A stretch of DNA of 64,000 nt from an uncultured Treponema sp. (GTDB lineage: Bacteria > Spirochaetota > Spirochaetia > Treponematales > Treponemataceae), in NCBI GenBank assembly GCA_949300145.1, contig CASGDA010000004.1, forward strand, positions 1 to 64,000, in the 5' to 3' direction. The position numbers and the translations under genes are program-made. Every line of letters starts with the position of its first letter. The stretch's first letter is position 1. This document shows positions 50,969 to 59,671 of this stretch, one piece after another. A model generated the notes under the pieces. That model was not told the DNA's origin. It ran no database searches and saw only the letters and a program-made list of their open reading frames with translations.

Positions 50969-52312
50969 ATGAAAGATGCCTTCAAAGCCGAAAAAAGCAT
51001 CGACACCCTTCAGGAAGTAAAAACAAAAAGAGACGCGGCTGTCCTTCACCGGGAAACGGAAATTTACGCGCGTAATAACGATATCCGCAGCGAATTTGAA
51101 AGGGATTACACGAGGCTTCTGCACTGCCAGGCATTCAGACGCCTGAAGCATAAAACCCAGGTTTTCTTTGCACCCAAAAACGACCACATCTGCACCAGGA
51201 TGGAACACGTCCTTCATGTTGAATCCGTTGCCGGAACAATCGCGAAATACCTCGGCTTGAACGGAAGCCTGACTTCCGCCATCGCCATAGGACATGACAT
51301 AGGACACGCCCCTTTCGGCCACCACGGAGAGGACTGCCTGAACGCAATCCTGCGCGATACAAAGCAGGAGGAAGCCGGCGGGGAAAACAAGACAGAGACT
51401 GAAAGCTGGAAAAAATTCTGGCATGAAAGGAACAGCTTGTTTTTTGCCGATTACATTGAAACACTTCCGGATACAAATGGAGTTGAGCAGCTTCTCAATC
51501 TCACCTATGCAGTCAGGGACGGACTTATATGCCACTGCGGGGAAATCGACCAGCAGGGCATAAAGCCCCGGACGGAAAACACGGACCTTTATTCAATAAA
51601 AAAACCTGGAACCACACAGCCTTTTACATGGGAAGGCTGCATTGTAAAAACAGCGGACAAAATAGCATATCTGGGAAGGGATTTGGAAGACGCCCGCCAG
51701 TACCGCATTCTGGACATGAAAGCTTACAGGACGCTCCGGGAAATAGTCGGAGACTGTATAGCCGGACTACAGGAAAGCGGTGGCAGCGGAAAAACCCTTC
51801 CGGGGAAAACCACGGTCAACACAACCGTGCTCATAAACGACCTTATCGTTGATCTGTGCCGCCAAAGCTCTCCGGAAAAAGGCCTGTGCTTTTCTCCGGA
51901 ATATTTCAAATTCATAGTGGAACTGAAAAAATTCAGTTTTAATTATATTTATTCCCACTGGCGGCTTCAGGAATTCCAGCACTACGCCGCGGGGGTTCTG
52001 CAGACTATATGGAGAACCCTGCTGAAAACCCATCCGTATGCGAAAACAGGACGGGTGCATCAGGCGCTGAAGTTCTACCCGAAACTTTCATCAACCTTTG
52101 AAGAATGGCTGGTGAAATACACGGCATACCGGCCAGACAAAAATCTCCAGACGGCAGAAAAAAGCGGAACAAACACTTACCCAAAATACAACACAAAACA
52201 GATCTTTGATTTGGGAAACACAGGCTCTTTCCACAAATGCGTGCTGGAATATATTTCCGGAATGACAGACCTTTTTGCCATCCAGGTTTTTGAAGAAATC
52301 ATATCGTTTTAG
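50969..52312 (+). CDS. dgt: Deoxyguanosinetriphosphate triphosphohydrolase-like protein
   Basis: 447 residues of the HD superfamily. The metal site is visible in R-M-E-H-V-L-H-V and I-G-H-D-I-G-H-A-P-F-G-H-H-G, with the later D in A-D-K-I-A-Y. It hydrolyses dGTP (or other dNTPs) to the nucleoside and triphosphate, adjusting nucleotide pools. Co-transcribed with prfA, with CAGGA before the ATG. Convergent with the LysR gene. Confidence 0.9.
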   Translation: MKDAFKAEKSIDTLQEVKTKRDAAVLHRETEIYARNNDIRSEFERDYTRLLHCQAFRRLKHKTQVFFAPKNDHICTRMEHVLHVESVAGTIAKYLGLNGSLTSAIAIGHDIGHAPFGHHGEDCLNAILRDTKQEEAGGENKTETESWKKFWHERNSLFFADYIETLPDTNGVEQLLNLTYAVRDGLICHCGEIDQQGIKPRTENTDLYSIKKPGTTQPFTWEGCIVKTADKIAYLGRDLEDARQYRILDMKAYRTLREIVGDCIAGLQESGGSGKTLPGKTTVNTTVLINDLIVDLCRQSSPEKGLCFSPEYFKFIVELKKFSFNYIYSHWRLQEFQHYAAGVLQTIWRTLLKTHPYAKTGRVHQALKFYPKLSSTFEEWLVKYTAYRPDKNLQTAEKSGTNTYPKYNTKQIFDLGNTGSFHKCVLEYISGMTDLFAIQVFEEIISF

Positions 52313-52337
52313 AAATAGAAAACGTGTTCACGTCGGA

Positions 52338-53264
52338 CTATTCTGAAAGTATTTTAAACCCGTTCGCCTCTATGAGCTTTTTCAACTCGCTGATATAAAG
52401 TTCAGCGGAAGACGAAAGCCTTGCCTGTTCGTTTACAAGATATCCGATGCACATGGATTCATCGCTTTTAAGGCGCACGGCGATAATATTGTCGCCATTC
52501 AGATTGCGGTTCAATATTCCGGAACAAACGGTGTAACCGTTCAATCCTATCAGCAGATTAAAAAGCGTCGCACGGTCGCTGACTTTAATCACTTTTTTAC
52601 GAGGCTCCGCGCTCAGAATCTCCTCCGAAAAATAAAAAGAGTTGAAGGTTCCCTGCTCAAAGGCCAGAAAAGGATATTCTTCCAGCATCTCCAGTGTAAT
52701 CTCGCTACATGAAGCCAGAGGATGGGAGGCGCTTATAAACACATGGGGATCAACTTTGAATAACGGATGAAAAACAAGCCTTTTTTCATTTATCAGCTTA
52801 TTCAAAACCTTTTCGTTAAAGGCACTCATATAAAGCACACCTATTTCGCTGCGGAAGGCGGCAACGTCTTCTATAATTTCATATGTCCGGGTTTCACGCA
52901 AAGTAAATTCATATTCATCCGCCTTGAGGGACGATATCATGTTGACAAAAGCATTCACGGCAAAGGCATAATGCTGAGTTGAAACAGAACACAGCCTCCG
53001 CGGGGGCTGGCGGCTGAGCCACCTTTCTTCCAGAACAGAAGACAGCTCCACTATCTGCCTGGCATATGAAAGGAATTCGGAGCCGTCCGCCGAAAGAGAG
53101 ACTCCCCGGGCGGTACGGTAAAAAAGCTCCACACCGAATTCCGTTTCCAGCTCCTTTACCGCCGCGGAAAGACTCGGCTGGGAAATAAAGAGCCGCCGGG
53201 CGGCCTCTGTGAGGGAACCGCACTCGGCAATCATAATCACATATTTCAGCTGTTGAATCGTCAC
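52338..53264 (-). CDS. LysR-family transcriptional regulator
   Basis: 308 residues from a GTG at 53264, chosen because the family starts at the Q-Q-L-K-Y segment and the promoter -10 ends 6 nt upstream. The N-terminal helix-turn-helix is G-S-L-T-E-A-A-R-R-L-F-I-S-Q-P-S-L-S, then a linker and a periplasmic-binding-protein-like effector domain (about 90-300). The effector is unknown. No divergent target gene lies next to it; the next gene upstream (MATE, 53355) is on the same strand. Confidence 0.93.
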   Translation of the reverse strand: MTIQQLKYVIMIAECGSLTEAARRLFISQPSLSAAVKELETEFGVELFYRTARGVSLSADGSEFLSYARQIVELSSVLEERWLSRQPPRRLCSVSTQHYAFAVNAFVNMISSLKADEYEFTLRETRTYEIIEDVAAFRSEIGVLYMSAFNEKVLNKLINEKRLVFHPLFKVDPHVFISASHPLASCSEITLEMLEEYPFLAFEQGTFNSFYFSEEILSAEPRKKVIKVSDRATLFNLLIGLNGYTVCSGILNRNLNGDNIIAVRLKSDESMCIGYLVNEQARLSSSAELYISELKKLIEANGFKILSE

Positions 53265-53270
53265 CCTTTC

Positions 53271-53299
53271 ATTATAGAACAATACCGGAATTATGGCAA
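53271..53299 (-). promoter_or_regulatory. lysR promoter, leaderless
   Basis: Minus strand TTGCCA (53299-53294), 17-nt spacer, TATAAT (53276-53271), 6 nt to the GTG. Confidence 0.7.
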
Positions 53300-53354
53300 A
53301 GCGGGAAAATCCACGGACGAAGGGACGGAGATACCTGCACGGAATTCAAGCGGG

Positions 53355-54710
53355 TCAAGCGCGCGCATATTCCCGCCCGAGCCGGCGCTTGCAGAAAAAA
53401 TACGCGGGAATCAAAAACGCGTCCGCAAGAACCCATGCCGCGGGCGAAGCGAAACACGCCGCGATGTAGCCAAAGACCGGTACAAAAACGAGGCCGAAAA
53501 TTCCGCGTCCCGCAAGTTCAAAAATCCCGGCGAAAACGGCAAGGCGGCTGAAGCCCATTCCCTGAATCATAAAGCGCACGATATTCACCAGCGCAAGCGG
53601 AAAATAAAACGCGCTGTTGATGACAAGGAACAGACGGATGTTGGAGAGAATCCCTTCTTCCGAAGGATCGATGAACAGCATCCCCAGATAGCGGCTGAAA
53701 AAAAACATAATCAAAAACGCCGCGACGGAATACGCCAGGCCCAGAGCGGACGCGCTGATCATCCCTTTGTCGAGCCGCTCCAGTTTGCCCGCGCCGGTGT
53801 TCTGCCCGCCATACGTCGCCATCGTCGTTCCCAGCGCATCAAACGGACAGCAGAAGAATATGCCGATTTTCTGCGCGCTTGCAATGGAAGCGACCGCCAT
53901 CGAGCCGAGCGAATTCACCGCCGCCTGCAGAATCACGCTGCCGATTGCGGTTATTGAATACTGCAGCCCCATCGGAAGCCCCATCGAAAGAAGCTTCACC
54001 GTGTCGCGGGAATTGTATTTCCAGTCGCCTTTGGAAAGCCGCAAAACCGGATACCGTTTTGCGACGAACACAAGGCACGCCACGCTTGAGACGCCCTGCG
54101 AAATCACCGTCGCCAGAGCCGCACCGCCTACCCCGGAACCGAGGACAAGGATGAAGAACAGGTCGAGCGCGATATTCAGGACGGAAGAAACAACAAGGAA
54201 AACGAGCGGCGTCCTGCTGTCGCCGAGAGAGCGGATCGTCGCCGCAAGCAGATTGTACGAAAGGCTCACCGGTATCCCCGCGAGCATGATGACAAGGTAT
54301 GCGTAGGCGCCGGAAAAAATGTCGGCGGGCGTTTTCATCAGGACGAGGAGCGGCTTGCACAAAGCTACGGTAAGCGTGGTGACAATCAGCGCAATCACCG
54401 CAGTGAGCCGGACGCTCCCCGCGACAAAGCGGCGCATCGCGGCAAAATCCTTCGCGCCGAATTTCTGCGCGACCGGAATCGCGAATCCGCTGCACACGCC
54501 CATGCACCCGCCGATAATCAAAAAGCAGACGGAACCCGTCGAACCGACCGCCGCAAGCGCGGACACACCGAGGCATTTGCCGACAATGATGGTATCGACA
54601 AGGTTGTAAAACTGCTGGAACAAATATCCGAAGAAAACCGGAATCAAAAACCCCAGGATAAGCCGCATCGGGCTTCCCGTCGTCATGTCCTTTGTCATGT
54701 CTTTCGCCAT
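53355..54710 (-). CDS. MATE-family efflux transporter 2, GC-rich
   Basis: 451 residues, twelve helices. The start G-S-P-M-R-L-I-L-G-F-L-I-P-V-F-F and Q-F-Y-N-L-V-D-T-I-I-V-G-K-C-L-G are typical of the MATE/DinF group. Base composition is clearly more GC-rich than its neighbours (many GCG, CGC and GCC codons), suggesting acquisition from another lineage. Own promoter, -10 ending 8 nt before the ATG. In-frame ATGs also occur at codons 5 and 9. Substrate unknown. Confidence 0.92.
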   Translation of the reverse strand: MAKDMTKDMTTGSPMRLILGFLIPVFFGYLFQQFYNLVDTIIVGKCLGVSALAAVGSTGSVCFLIIGGCMGVCSGFAIPVAQKFGAKDFAAMRRFVAGSVRLTAVIALIVTTLTVALCKPLLVLMKTPADIFSGAYAYLVIMLAGIPVSLSYNLLAATIRSLGDSRTPLVFLVVSSVLNIALDLFFILVLGSGVGGAALATVISQGVSSVACLVFVAKRYPVLRLSKGDWKYNSRDTVKLLSMGLPMGLQYSITAIGSVILQAAVNSLGSMAVASIASAQKIGIFFCCPFDALGTTMATYGGQNTGAGKLERLDKGMISASALGLAYSVAAFLIMFFFSRYLGMLFIDPSEEGILSNIRLFLVINSAFYFPLALVNIVRFMIQGMGFSRLAVFAGIFELAGRGIFGLVFVPVFGYIAACFASPAAWVLADAFLIPAYFFCKRRLGREYARA

Positions 54711-54718
54711 ACAACACA

Positions 54719-54747
54719 GCTATATGGATTTTCAGATTGATTGTCAA
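54719..54747 (-). promoter_or_regulatory. Promoter of MATE 2, near-leaderless
   Basis: Minus strand TTGACA (54747-54742), 17-nt spacer, TATAGC (54724-54719), 8 nt to the ATG. Confidence 0.7.
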
Positions 54748-54846
54748 TACGGATAAGGAAAAAAAATTTGCGTTATTCCCTGAAAATATGCACCACCCTT
54801 CTGCCGGGAAAATCCCGAAAAATAACAGGAACAGGATGTTGCTATA

Positions 54847-54856
54847 CCCCCCCCCC
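54847..54856. repeat. Homopolymer C10/G10 tract downstream of the helicase gene
   Basis: Ten C on the plus strand, 12 nt past the helicase stop. As at 28796 it is followed by TAT on the minus strand. Confidence 0.9.
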
Positions 54857-54868
54857 AGGAGAAAATTC

Positions 54869-57601
54869 TCAGGTTTGTTTCAACTGTTCTGTATATTCGC
54901 AATAGGGATAATTTGTGCAGCCGACAAACCAATGTCTGTTTTTTCCGACCCGTTTTATTAAAAAACCGCCGCATTCCGGACATTTTTTCGGACTGAACAA
55001 TATTGATGTTTCTTTTACGGTATAATCACAGCGGGGAAAATTACTGCAACCGACAAAGCTTTTTCCGTTTTTATTGACCTTGAGCAACACTCCCGTTTTG
55101 CAACGCGGACAGAATGTTTTTTCTTTTTCATCTTCATCGCGTTTTTGAATTGAAACAAAACAAACGGATTCAGATTCATTGAATTCATTGAATTCATTGA
55201 AAAACACGGATGGGGATTTATTATCCGTAAGCACAAACGTTCTGTTTTTTGTTCGTGTAATCGCGACATAAAACAAGCGGCGTTCTTCATCAAACGGATA
55301 GTCGCAGGGTTTTGTCAGAACAAGATCTAAAATCTTGTCATCGACAATTTGATTCGGAAAGCCAAGACGGTCATTTTTAAAATTCAGCAAAACGACATTA
55401 TCCGCCTCAAGACCTTTTGATTTATGAACTGATAAAAAAGACATCGGCGTTTCAGGAGAGGGTATAAAGAGAATTCGTTCCCTTCCTTTCTCCTTTTTAA
55501 TTCTGAAGAGAGGACTTTTCTTTATCAGTTCAACATCGTAATTTGTCCTTCCCAATAGAAGGATTGATGCATCTTTTCCAAATTCATGTATGATTTTCTT
55601 GACTACAAGTTCAAGCGTTTTTCCAAAACTGTCATCATCGTAACCCCAAAAGACAAGGGGATATGAAAGATGTTTGTCCGACCTTAATTGTTTGTGAAGT
55701 TGAGAGGGATTTCTTTCAATAAAAGAAGATGCCTCATCAATAAGCTGTTGAGAATTTCTATACGTTTTTTCAATACGGAGAATTTTCGAAAATCTGAAAT
55801 ATCTTTCAAATTCCGTAAACAAAGAAACATCGCTCCCTGCGAATCGGTAAATTGACTGCCAGTCATCTCCGACACATAAAAGCTTTGCCCCGGTATTCTT
55901 GAGCACAGAATTAAGTAAATTAAAATTAGCACGGGTTATGTCCTGGTATTCGTCAACAATCACATATTTATATTCATGAATCCTATAACCGGAGTCCAAT
56001 TGTTTTGCAGCTTCATTTATCATATCCGAAAAATCAACAGACTTATTATCAGAAAGGTATTTTTGATACGCCTCCAAAATGTATTTTATTATATCCAGAA
56101 AAACCAGATTACGTTCCCTTGAAAAACCATCCCGCATCATAAGACACCTTTGTTTCATGGCCGCCAGTCCATCACTAATAGAACAACCGACGGATTTAAA
56201 CAAAGATATAAAAGTACAGCACAAGGTTATGAATCCGGAAAAATATTTCTCACTCTTCTTTGCGTAAACATTCTCAAAAATATCTGCAAAATCACGGGTC
56301 TTCAGGGAAACTCCATTTTCCCGTAAAATTTTTTCCAATTCAGTGAATAGAATTCCTTCCGATACAAAATATGAATATGTCTCTATTAACTTTGTCCCGT
56401 TCTTCTTATGAAAATCTCTTTTCCACTGAATTTCATCAAGATATTTTTTTTCTTCAACAGAAGACAGCCACGGTGCTGTATTTTTTCGTGTGATTCCAAA
56501 ATGTTCCAAATAAATATTATAGTCAGACAAATAAAAATCCGGTCTGTATCTCTTTCTGAGCGGATCATCAGATTCATAGGGATACTCGTCTTCATATTTG
56601 TAGTTTATTCCATTCATAAATAAATAGTTCGCAATCTTTATTTCTTCCAGACTTTTCACTTTTTCACCGTGCAATGTGAGAAAATCCTCTTGTTTTTTCG
56701 CAACAGTGTCATCAACAAATTTTGCACGCGCATATTTTGATTTTAAAGTTTCCAAATCAGAATTCTTTTCTATTTTGTATAACTCACCCAAAGAAATATT
56801 TTCATCCATTGTTTCGGGGATTTCGAGATAATAGATAAAATATTCCGTCAAGAATTTCACTAAATCAGGACAATCCAACAATTTGTTTTCAAAAAAATCA
56901 TAGACAAACACATCCAGTTTATCAAAGACATCGGGTCTGAATCCGGAAGTCCGGCTTATTATTTCCAATCCCAACTTGTGGAAAGTCACCGCCCGCACTG
57001 CAATATTAAGTTTATTTTGAATACGCGCTGTCATTTCATCCGCAGCTTTATTCGTAAAAGAAATTAAAAGAATATCTTCTGGATGAACCCCTTTTATCCG
57101 GCACAAATAGTCAACTTTTGCAGCAATCGTAAGCGTTTTTCCGCTTCCTGCCCCCGCCAATACGAGCATCCGGTCTTCATCCGTAACAACGACAGTTCTT
57201 TGCTGTTGGTCGAGAGATTTTCCATCTATATCTGAAAAAAAAGAATCATACATCTCAATTTCAGACAGGACAAAAGCATCGTTCCTCTTTTCGATTTCAG
57301 ATTCAAAATCTGAAAAAACAGAAAGAAAATGCCTTATAGTTTCGTAGCGGGGAGATTTTTTATAGAAATTTTTCCTCCTGACTTCCTCATAAAAATGATT
57401 CCATTTGTTTTTAAATTCCTCTTTAGCGGAATGACTTATGTATTTCTTGGAGAGTTTGAAAATCATATCGAAAAAACGATCTGTTTCTTCCACATATTTT
57501 TCAAGTTCAACGATATTCCGCAATGATTTCTTTTTCCTAGATAGAGTCACCAAAATGAACAGCAATACAAGAATTGAAAAAGGAATTATCAGGTAATACA
57601 T
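54869..57601 (-). CDS. UvrD/HelD-like superfamily 1 helicase with membrane anchor and zinc ribbons
   Basis: 910 residues. A single N-terminal hydrophobic helix (about 3-20) and basic stretch resemble a membrane anchor. A helicase core follows: Walker A A-G-A-G-S-G-K-T (149-156), then I-S-F-T-N-K-A-A-D-E-M, D-E-Y-Q-D-I-T, G-D-D-W-Q-S-I-Y-R-F-A-G-S-D, and late motifs V-H-K-S-K-G-L-E and Y-V-A-I-T-R-T. Two topoisomerase-type zinc ribbons end the chain (C-P-R-C with C-S-N-F-P-R-C; C-P-E-C with C-T-N-Y-P-Y-C). HelD (helicase IV) is the closest architecture. AT-rich compared with both neighbours. Confidence 0.88.
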   Translation of the reverse strand: MYYLIIPFSILVLLFILVTLSRKKKSLRNIVELEKYVEETDRFFDMIFKLSKKYISHSAKEEFKNKWNHFYEEVRRKNFYKKSPRYETIRHFLSVFSDFESEIEKRNDAFVLSEIEMYDSFFSDIDGKSLDQQQRTVVVTDEDRMLVLAGAGSGKTLTIAAKVDYLCRIKGVHPEDILLISFTNKAADEMTARIQNKLNIAVRAVTFHKLGLEIISRTSGFRPDVFDKLDVFVYDFFENKLLDCPDLVKFLTEYFIYYLEIPETMDENISLGELYKIEKNSDLETLKSKYARAKFVDDTVAKKQEDFLTLHGEKVKSLEEIKIANYLFMNGINYKYEDEYPYESDDPLRKRYRPDFYLSDYNIYLEHFGITRKNTAPWLSSVEEKKYLDEIQWKRDFHKKNGTKLIETYSYFVSEGILFTELEKILRENGVSLKTRDFADIFENVYAKKSEKYFSGFITLCCTFISLFKSVGCSISDGLAAMKQRCLMMRDGFSRERNLVFLDIIKYILEAYQKYLSDNKSVDFSDMINEAAKQLDSGYRIHEYKYVIVDEYQDITRANFNLLNSVLKNTGAKLLCVGDDWQSIYRFAGSDVSLFTEFERYFRFSKILRIEKTYRNSQQLIDEASSFIERNPSQLHKQLRSDKHLSYPLVFWGYDDDSFGKTLELVVKKIIHEFGKDASILLLGRTNYDVELIKKSPLFRIKKEKGRERILFIPSPETPMSFLSVHKSKGLEADNVVLLNFKNDRLGFPNQIVDDKILDLVLTKPCDYPFDEERRLFYVAITRTKNRTFVLTDNKSPSVFFNEFNEFNESESVCFVSIQKRDEDEKEKTFCPRCKTGVLLKVNKNGKSFVGCSNFPRCDYTVKETSILFSPKKCPECGGFLIKRVGKNRHWFVGCTNYPYCEYTEQLKQT

Positions 57602-57610
57602 ACAAAAAAA

Positions 57611-57639
57611 ATATTAACACCAAATAATCGTGTTGTAAA
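57611..57639 (-). promoter_or_regulatory. Helicase promoter, near-leaderless
   Basis: Minus strand TTTACA (57639-57634), 17-nt spacer, TAATAT (57616-57611), 9 nt to the ATG. Confidence 0.5.
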
Positions 57640-57742
57640 GAAATACAAAGGGACGCCTGCACTCCGAATTACAGCCACCTTGAAAGCCGAATATATTTTC
57701 AATATTATAAGACACAGCCGAGATGAAAAACAGGAGACGCAC

Positions 57743-58660
57743 ATGACGCTGGAAACCGAACGCCTGATTCTGCGCCGCTGGGAAGAAGCGGACGCCGAAG
57801 CCCTTTACGCATACGCACGCGATCCCGATGTCGGGCCCATCGCCGGCTGGCCCGCCCATACATCGGTGGAAGAAAGCCGCGGTGTCATCAAGAATGTCCT
57901 TAACGGAAAAGAATGTTACGCCGTCTGCATCAAACCGGAGGCACGGGCGGTCGGCTGCATCGAGCTCAAGCTGAACGGGCACACGGATCTGACGGAGCGC
58001 GACGACGAATGCGAAATGGGATTCTGGATTGCAAAACCGTTCTGGGGGAACGGCTATATTCCGGAGGCGGCGGAAGCGCTTCTCCGCCGCGGCTTCGAGG
58101 AACTCGGCATGACGCAAATCTGGTGCGCGTACTACGACGGAAACGAAAAGTCAAAACGCGCCCAGGAAAAAATCGGGTTCCGCTACCGCCGGACTTCAAA
58201 GGATGTCGATGTTCCGCTGATGCACGAAAAGAGAACCGGCCACGTAAACAGCATGACAAAAGACGGATGGCAATGGACGCAAATGATGAAGGCGGCAAAA
58301 TCCGTCCTGAACGGACGCAGGATCTCGGAGTACGTCGCCGCGGGGGAAGTCGCCGCCGCAATACTTTCCGCATCAGGAAAAATTTACACAGGCGTCTGTG
58401 TGGACGCCTGCTGCGCGCTCGGCATCTGTGCGGAACGCAGCGCCATTTTCAATATGCTCACCTGCGGCGAACAGGAAATCAAAAAAGTCCTCGCCATCCT
58501 CCCGGACGGAAAAACCGTTGCGCCATGCGGTGCCTGCCGCGAACTTATGGTGCAGCTCATGCCGGACGGCCGTTGCAAACACATTGAAATCATGCTGGAC
58601 TGGAAAAAAGAAAAAACCGTCACGCTCGGAGAAATCACCCCGGAATGGTGGATTGCATGA
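57743..58660 (+). CDS. GNAT acetyltransferase fused to a cytidine/blasticidin deaminase-like domain
   Basis: 305 residues from the ATG at 57743, with CAGGAG 6 nt upstream. Residues 1-170 are a RimJ/RimL-type N-acetyltransferase (T-E-R-L-I-L-R-R-W at the start; the acetyl-CoA loop near W-G-N-G-Y-I-P-E-A). Residues 181-305 are a zinc-dependent cytidine deaminase fold with the ligands and catalytic glutamate in C-A-E-R-S (229-233) and P-C-G-A-C (261-265). The reading frame is continuous with no start signal at the junction. The combination would suit detoxification of an aminonucleoside antibiotic, which is inference. GC-rich like MATE 2. Confidence 0.85.
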   Translation: MTLETERLILRRWEEADAEALYAYARDPDVGPIAGWPAHTSVEESRGVIKNVLNGKECYAVCIKPEARAVGCIELKLNGHTDLTERDDECEMGFWIAKPFWGNGYIPEAAEALLRRGFEELGMTQIWCAYYDGNEKSKRAQEKIGFRYRRTSKDVDVPLMHEKRTGHVNSMTKDGWQWTQMMKAAKSVLNGRRISEYVAAGEVAAAILSASGKIYTGVCVDACCALGICAERSAIFNMLTCGEQEIKKVLAILPDGKTVAPCGACRELMVQLMPDGRCKHIEIMLDWKKEKTVTLGEITPEWWIA

Positions 58661-58708
58661 TTTACGGGATGGACGACGCCGGCGGATTTTCAACATATTC
58701 ATTCTCCC
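58621..58708. repeat. Direct repeat copy A (end of the fusion gene)
   Basis: About 88 bp matching 59541-59628. The first 36 bp and the last 27 bp are identical; the middle has a few substitutions and one single-base indel. Confidence 0.9.
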
Positions 58709-58964
58709 CTATGACGGAACCCATGATTCTGAAAAAATACAATACATAGGATATGCGGATTCAAACTGGAAGGACATGGCCCGGGAAAAATTCAAACCTC
58801 ATTTCAAAGTCCACGCATTCCTGCTTGATGTAAAATCGCTCATGTATTCCTATGCAGCAGATTTGTTTTCAAAAAAATCCTCATACAGAACAGAACTTGC
58901 AGAACTTACGGAAAAATGTGCTGAAAACGCATTGATTCCAAAGAATGCATCCCCAAAGTGTTAA
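58700..58964 (+). pseudogene. 3' fragment of an unidentified gene
   Basis: Directly after repeat copy A an open frame without its own start runs to TAA at 58962-58964. It is protein-like (L-P-Y-D-G-T-H-D-S-E-K-I-Q-Y-I-G-Y-A, then K-V-H-A-F-L-L-D-V-K-S-L-M-Y). No family recognised. Its place just upstream of vsr suggests the tail of a restriction-modification gene whose front has been lost at the repeat. That link is inference. Confidence 0.5.
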
Positions 58965-58969
58965 AAATA

Positions 58970-58978
58970 TGCTATAGT
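58970..58978 (+). promoter_or_regulatory. Extended -10 promoter of vsr, leaderless
   Basis: TG-C-TATAGT with no clear -35; the hexamer ends 6 nt before the GTG at 58985. Confidence 0.45.
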
Positions 58979-58984
58979 ATTTCC

Positions 58985-59437
58985 GTGGACACCCTAACAC
59001 CACAACAAAGACATTACAATATGTCCCGTATAAAAGGCAGTGACACCAAGCCGGAAAAAGTTATCCGCAGCCGGCTGCACAGCTTCGGGTTCAGGTTCAG
59101 GAAAAACTACCGGAAACTTCCCGGAAAACCAGACATTGTGTTGCCCAAGTATCACGCCATCCTTTTTATAAACGGCTGTTTCTGGCACTGGCATGAAGGC
59201 TGCCGGCAAATGCGGTTTCCTAAAACAAACACCGAGTTCTGGAAGAAAAAACTCCTGGGAAACCGTGACCGGGACAAAGAGGAAATAAAGCGGCTTTTAT
59301 CAGATGGCTGGCGGGTCGGTGTTGTGTGGGAATGCTCGATTACCGGAAAAAACCGGGCGCTGAAAATAATGAATGTGTCGGAAGAAATCGCGCTGTGGCT
59401 TGAGGAAGAATTTGAAGCCAGATTCAAGGAATTTTAA
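58985..59437 (+). CDS. vsr: Very-short-patch mismatch repair endonuclease Vsr
   Basis: 150 residues from a GTG at 58985, the point where the family starts (D-T-L-T-P-Q-Q-R-x-x-N-M-S-R-I-K-G). The core has R-S-R-L-H-S-F-G-F-R-F-R-K-N, G-K-P-D-I-V-L-P-K-Y with the catalytic aspartate, and N-G-C-F-W-H-W-H-E-G-C for zinc and metal. Vsr nicks T:G mismatches arising at 5-methylcytosine. A partner cytosine methyltransferase is expected next to it but is absent; only a gene fragment lies upstream. It sits between two direct repeats. Confidence 0.92.
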   Translation: MDTLTPQQRHYNMSRIKGSDTKPEKVIRSRLHSFGFRFRKNYRKLPGKPDIVLPKYHAILFINGCFWHWHEGCRQMRFPKTNTEFWKKKLLGNRDRDKEEIKRLLSDGWRVGVVWECSITGKNRALKIMNVSEEIALWLEEEFEARFKEF

Positions 59438-59540
59438 GTCGAATTTTAATGAACCCATCGTTCTGACATAACACAAAAGCAATAAAATTTATTACACCGG
59501 AAATTATGGAAGAAATTGACACAAAAATCCCGGCCGGAAC

Positions 59541-59628
59541 CACGCTCGGAGAAATCACCCCGGAATGGTGGATTGCGTGAGTTGCGGGATGGACGGATGC
59601 CGGCGGATTTTCAACATATTCATTCTCC
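59541..59628. repeat. Direct repeat copy B (orphan deaminase tail)
   Basis: Second copy of the 58621 repeat. It encodes the same last residues (T-L-G-E-I-T-P-E-W-W-I-A) in a 24-codon frame beginning with ATG at 59506, now detached from any deaminase domain. Confidence 0.9.
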
Positions 59629-59671
59629 TCGTAAAACACGCTGTCCGGGGCAACCTCCGGTTCTTCCGGGA

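Noticed and set aside
59424-59639. 71-codon minus-strand frame over repeat copy B
   Set aside because: Antisense to the deaminase tail repeat with no start signal; a shadow frame.
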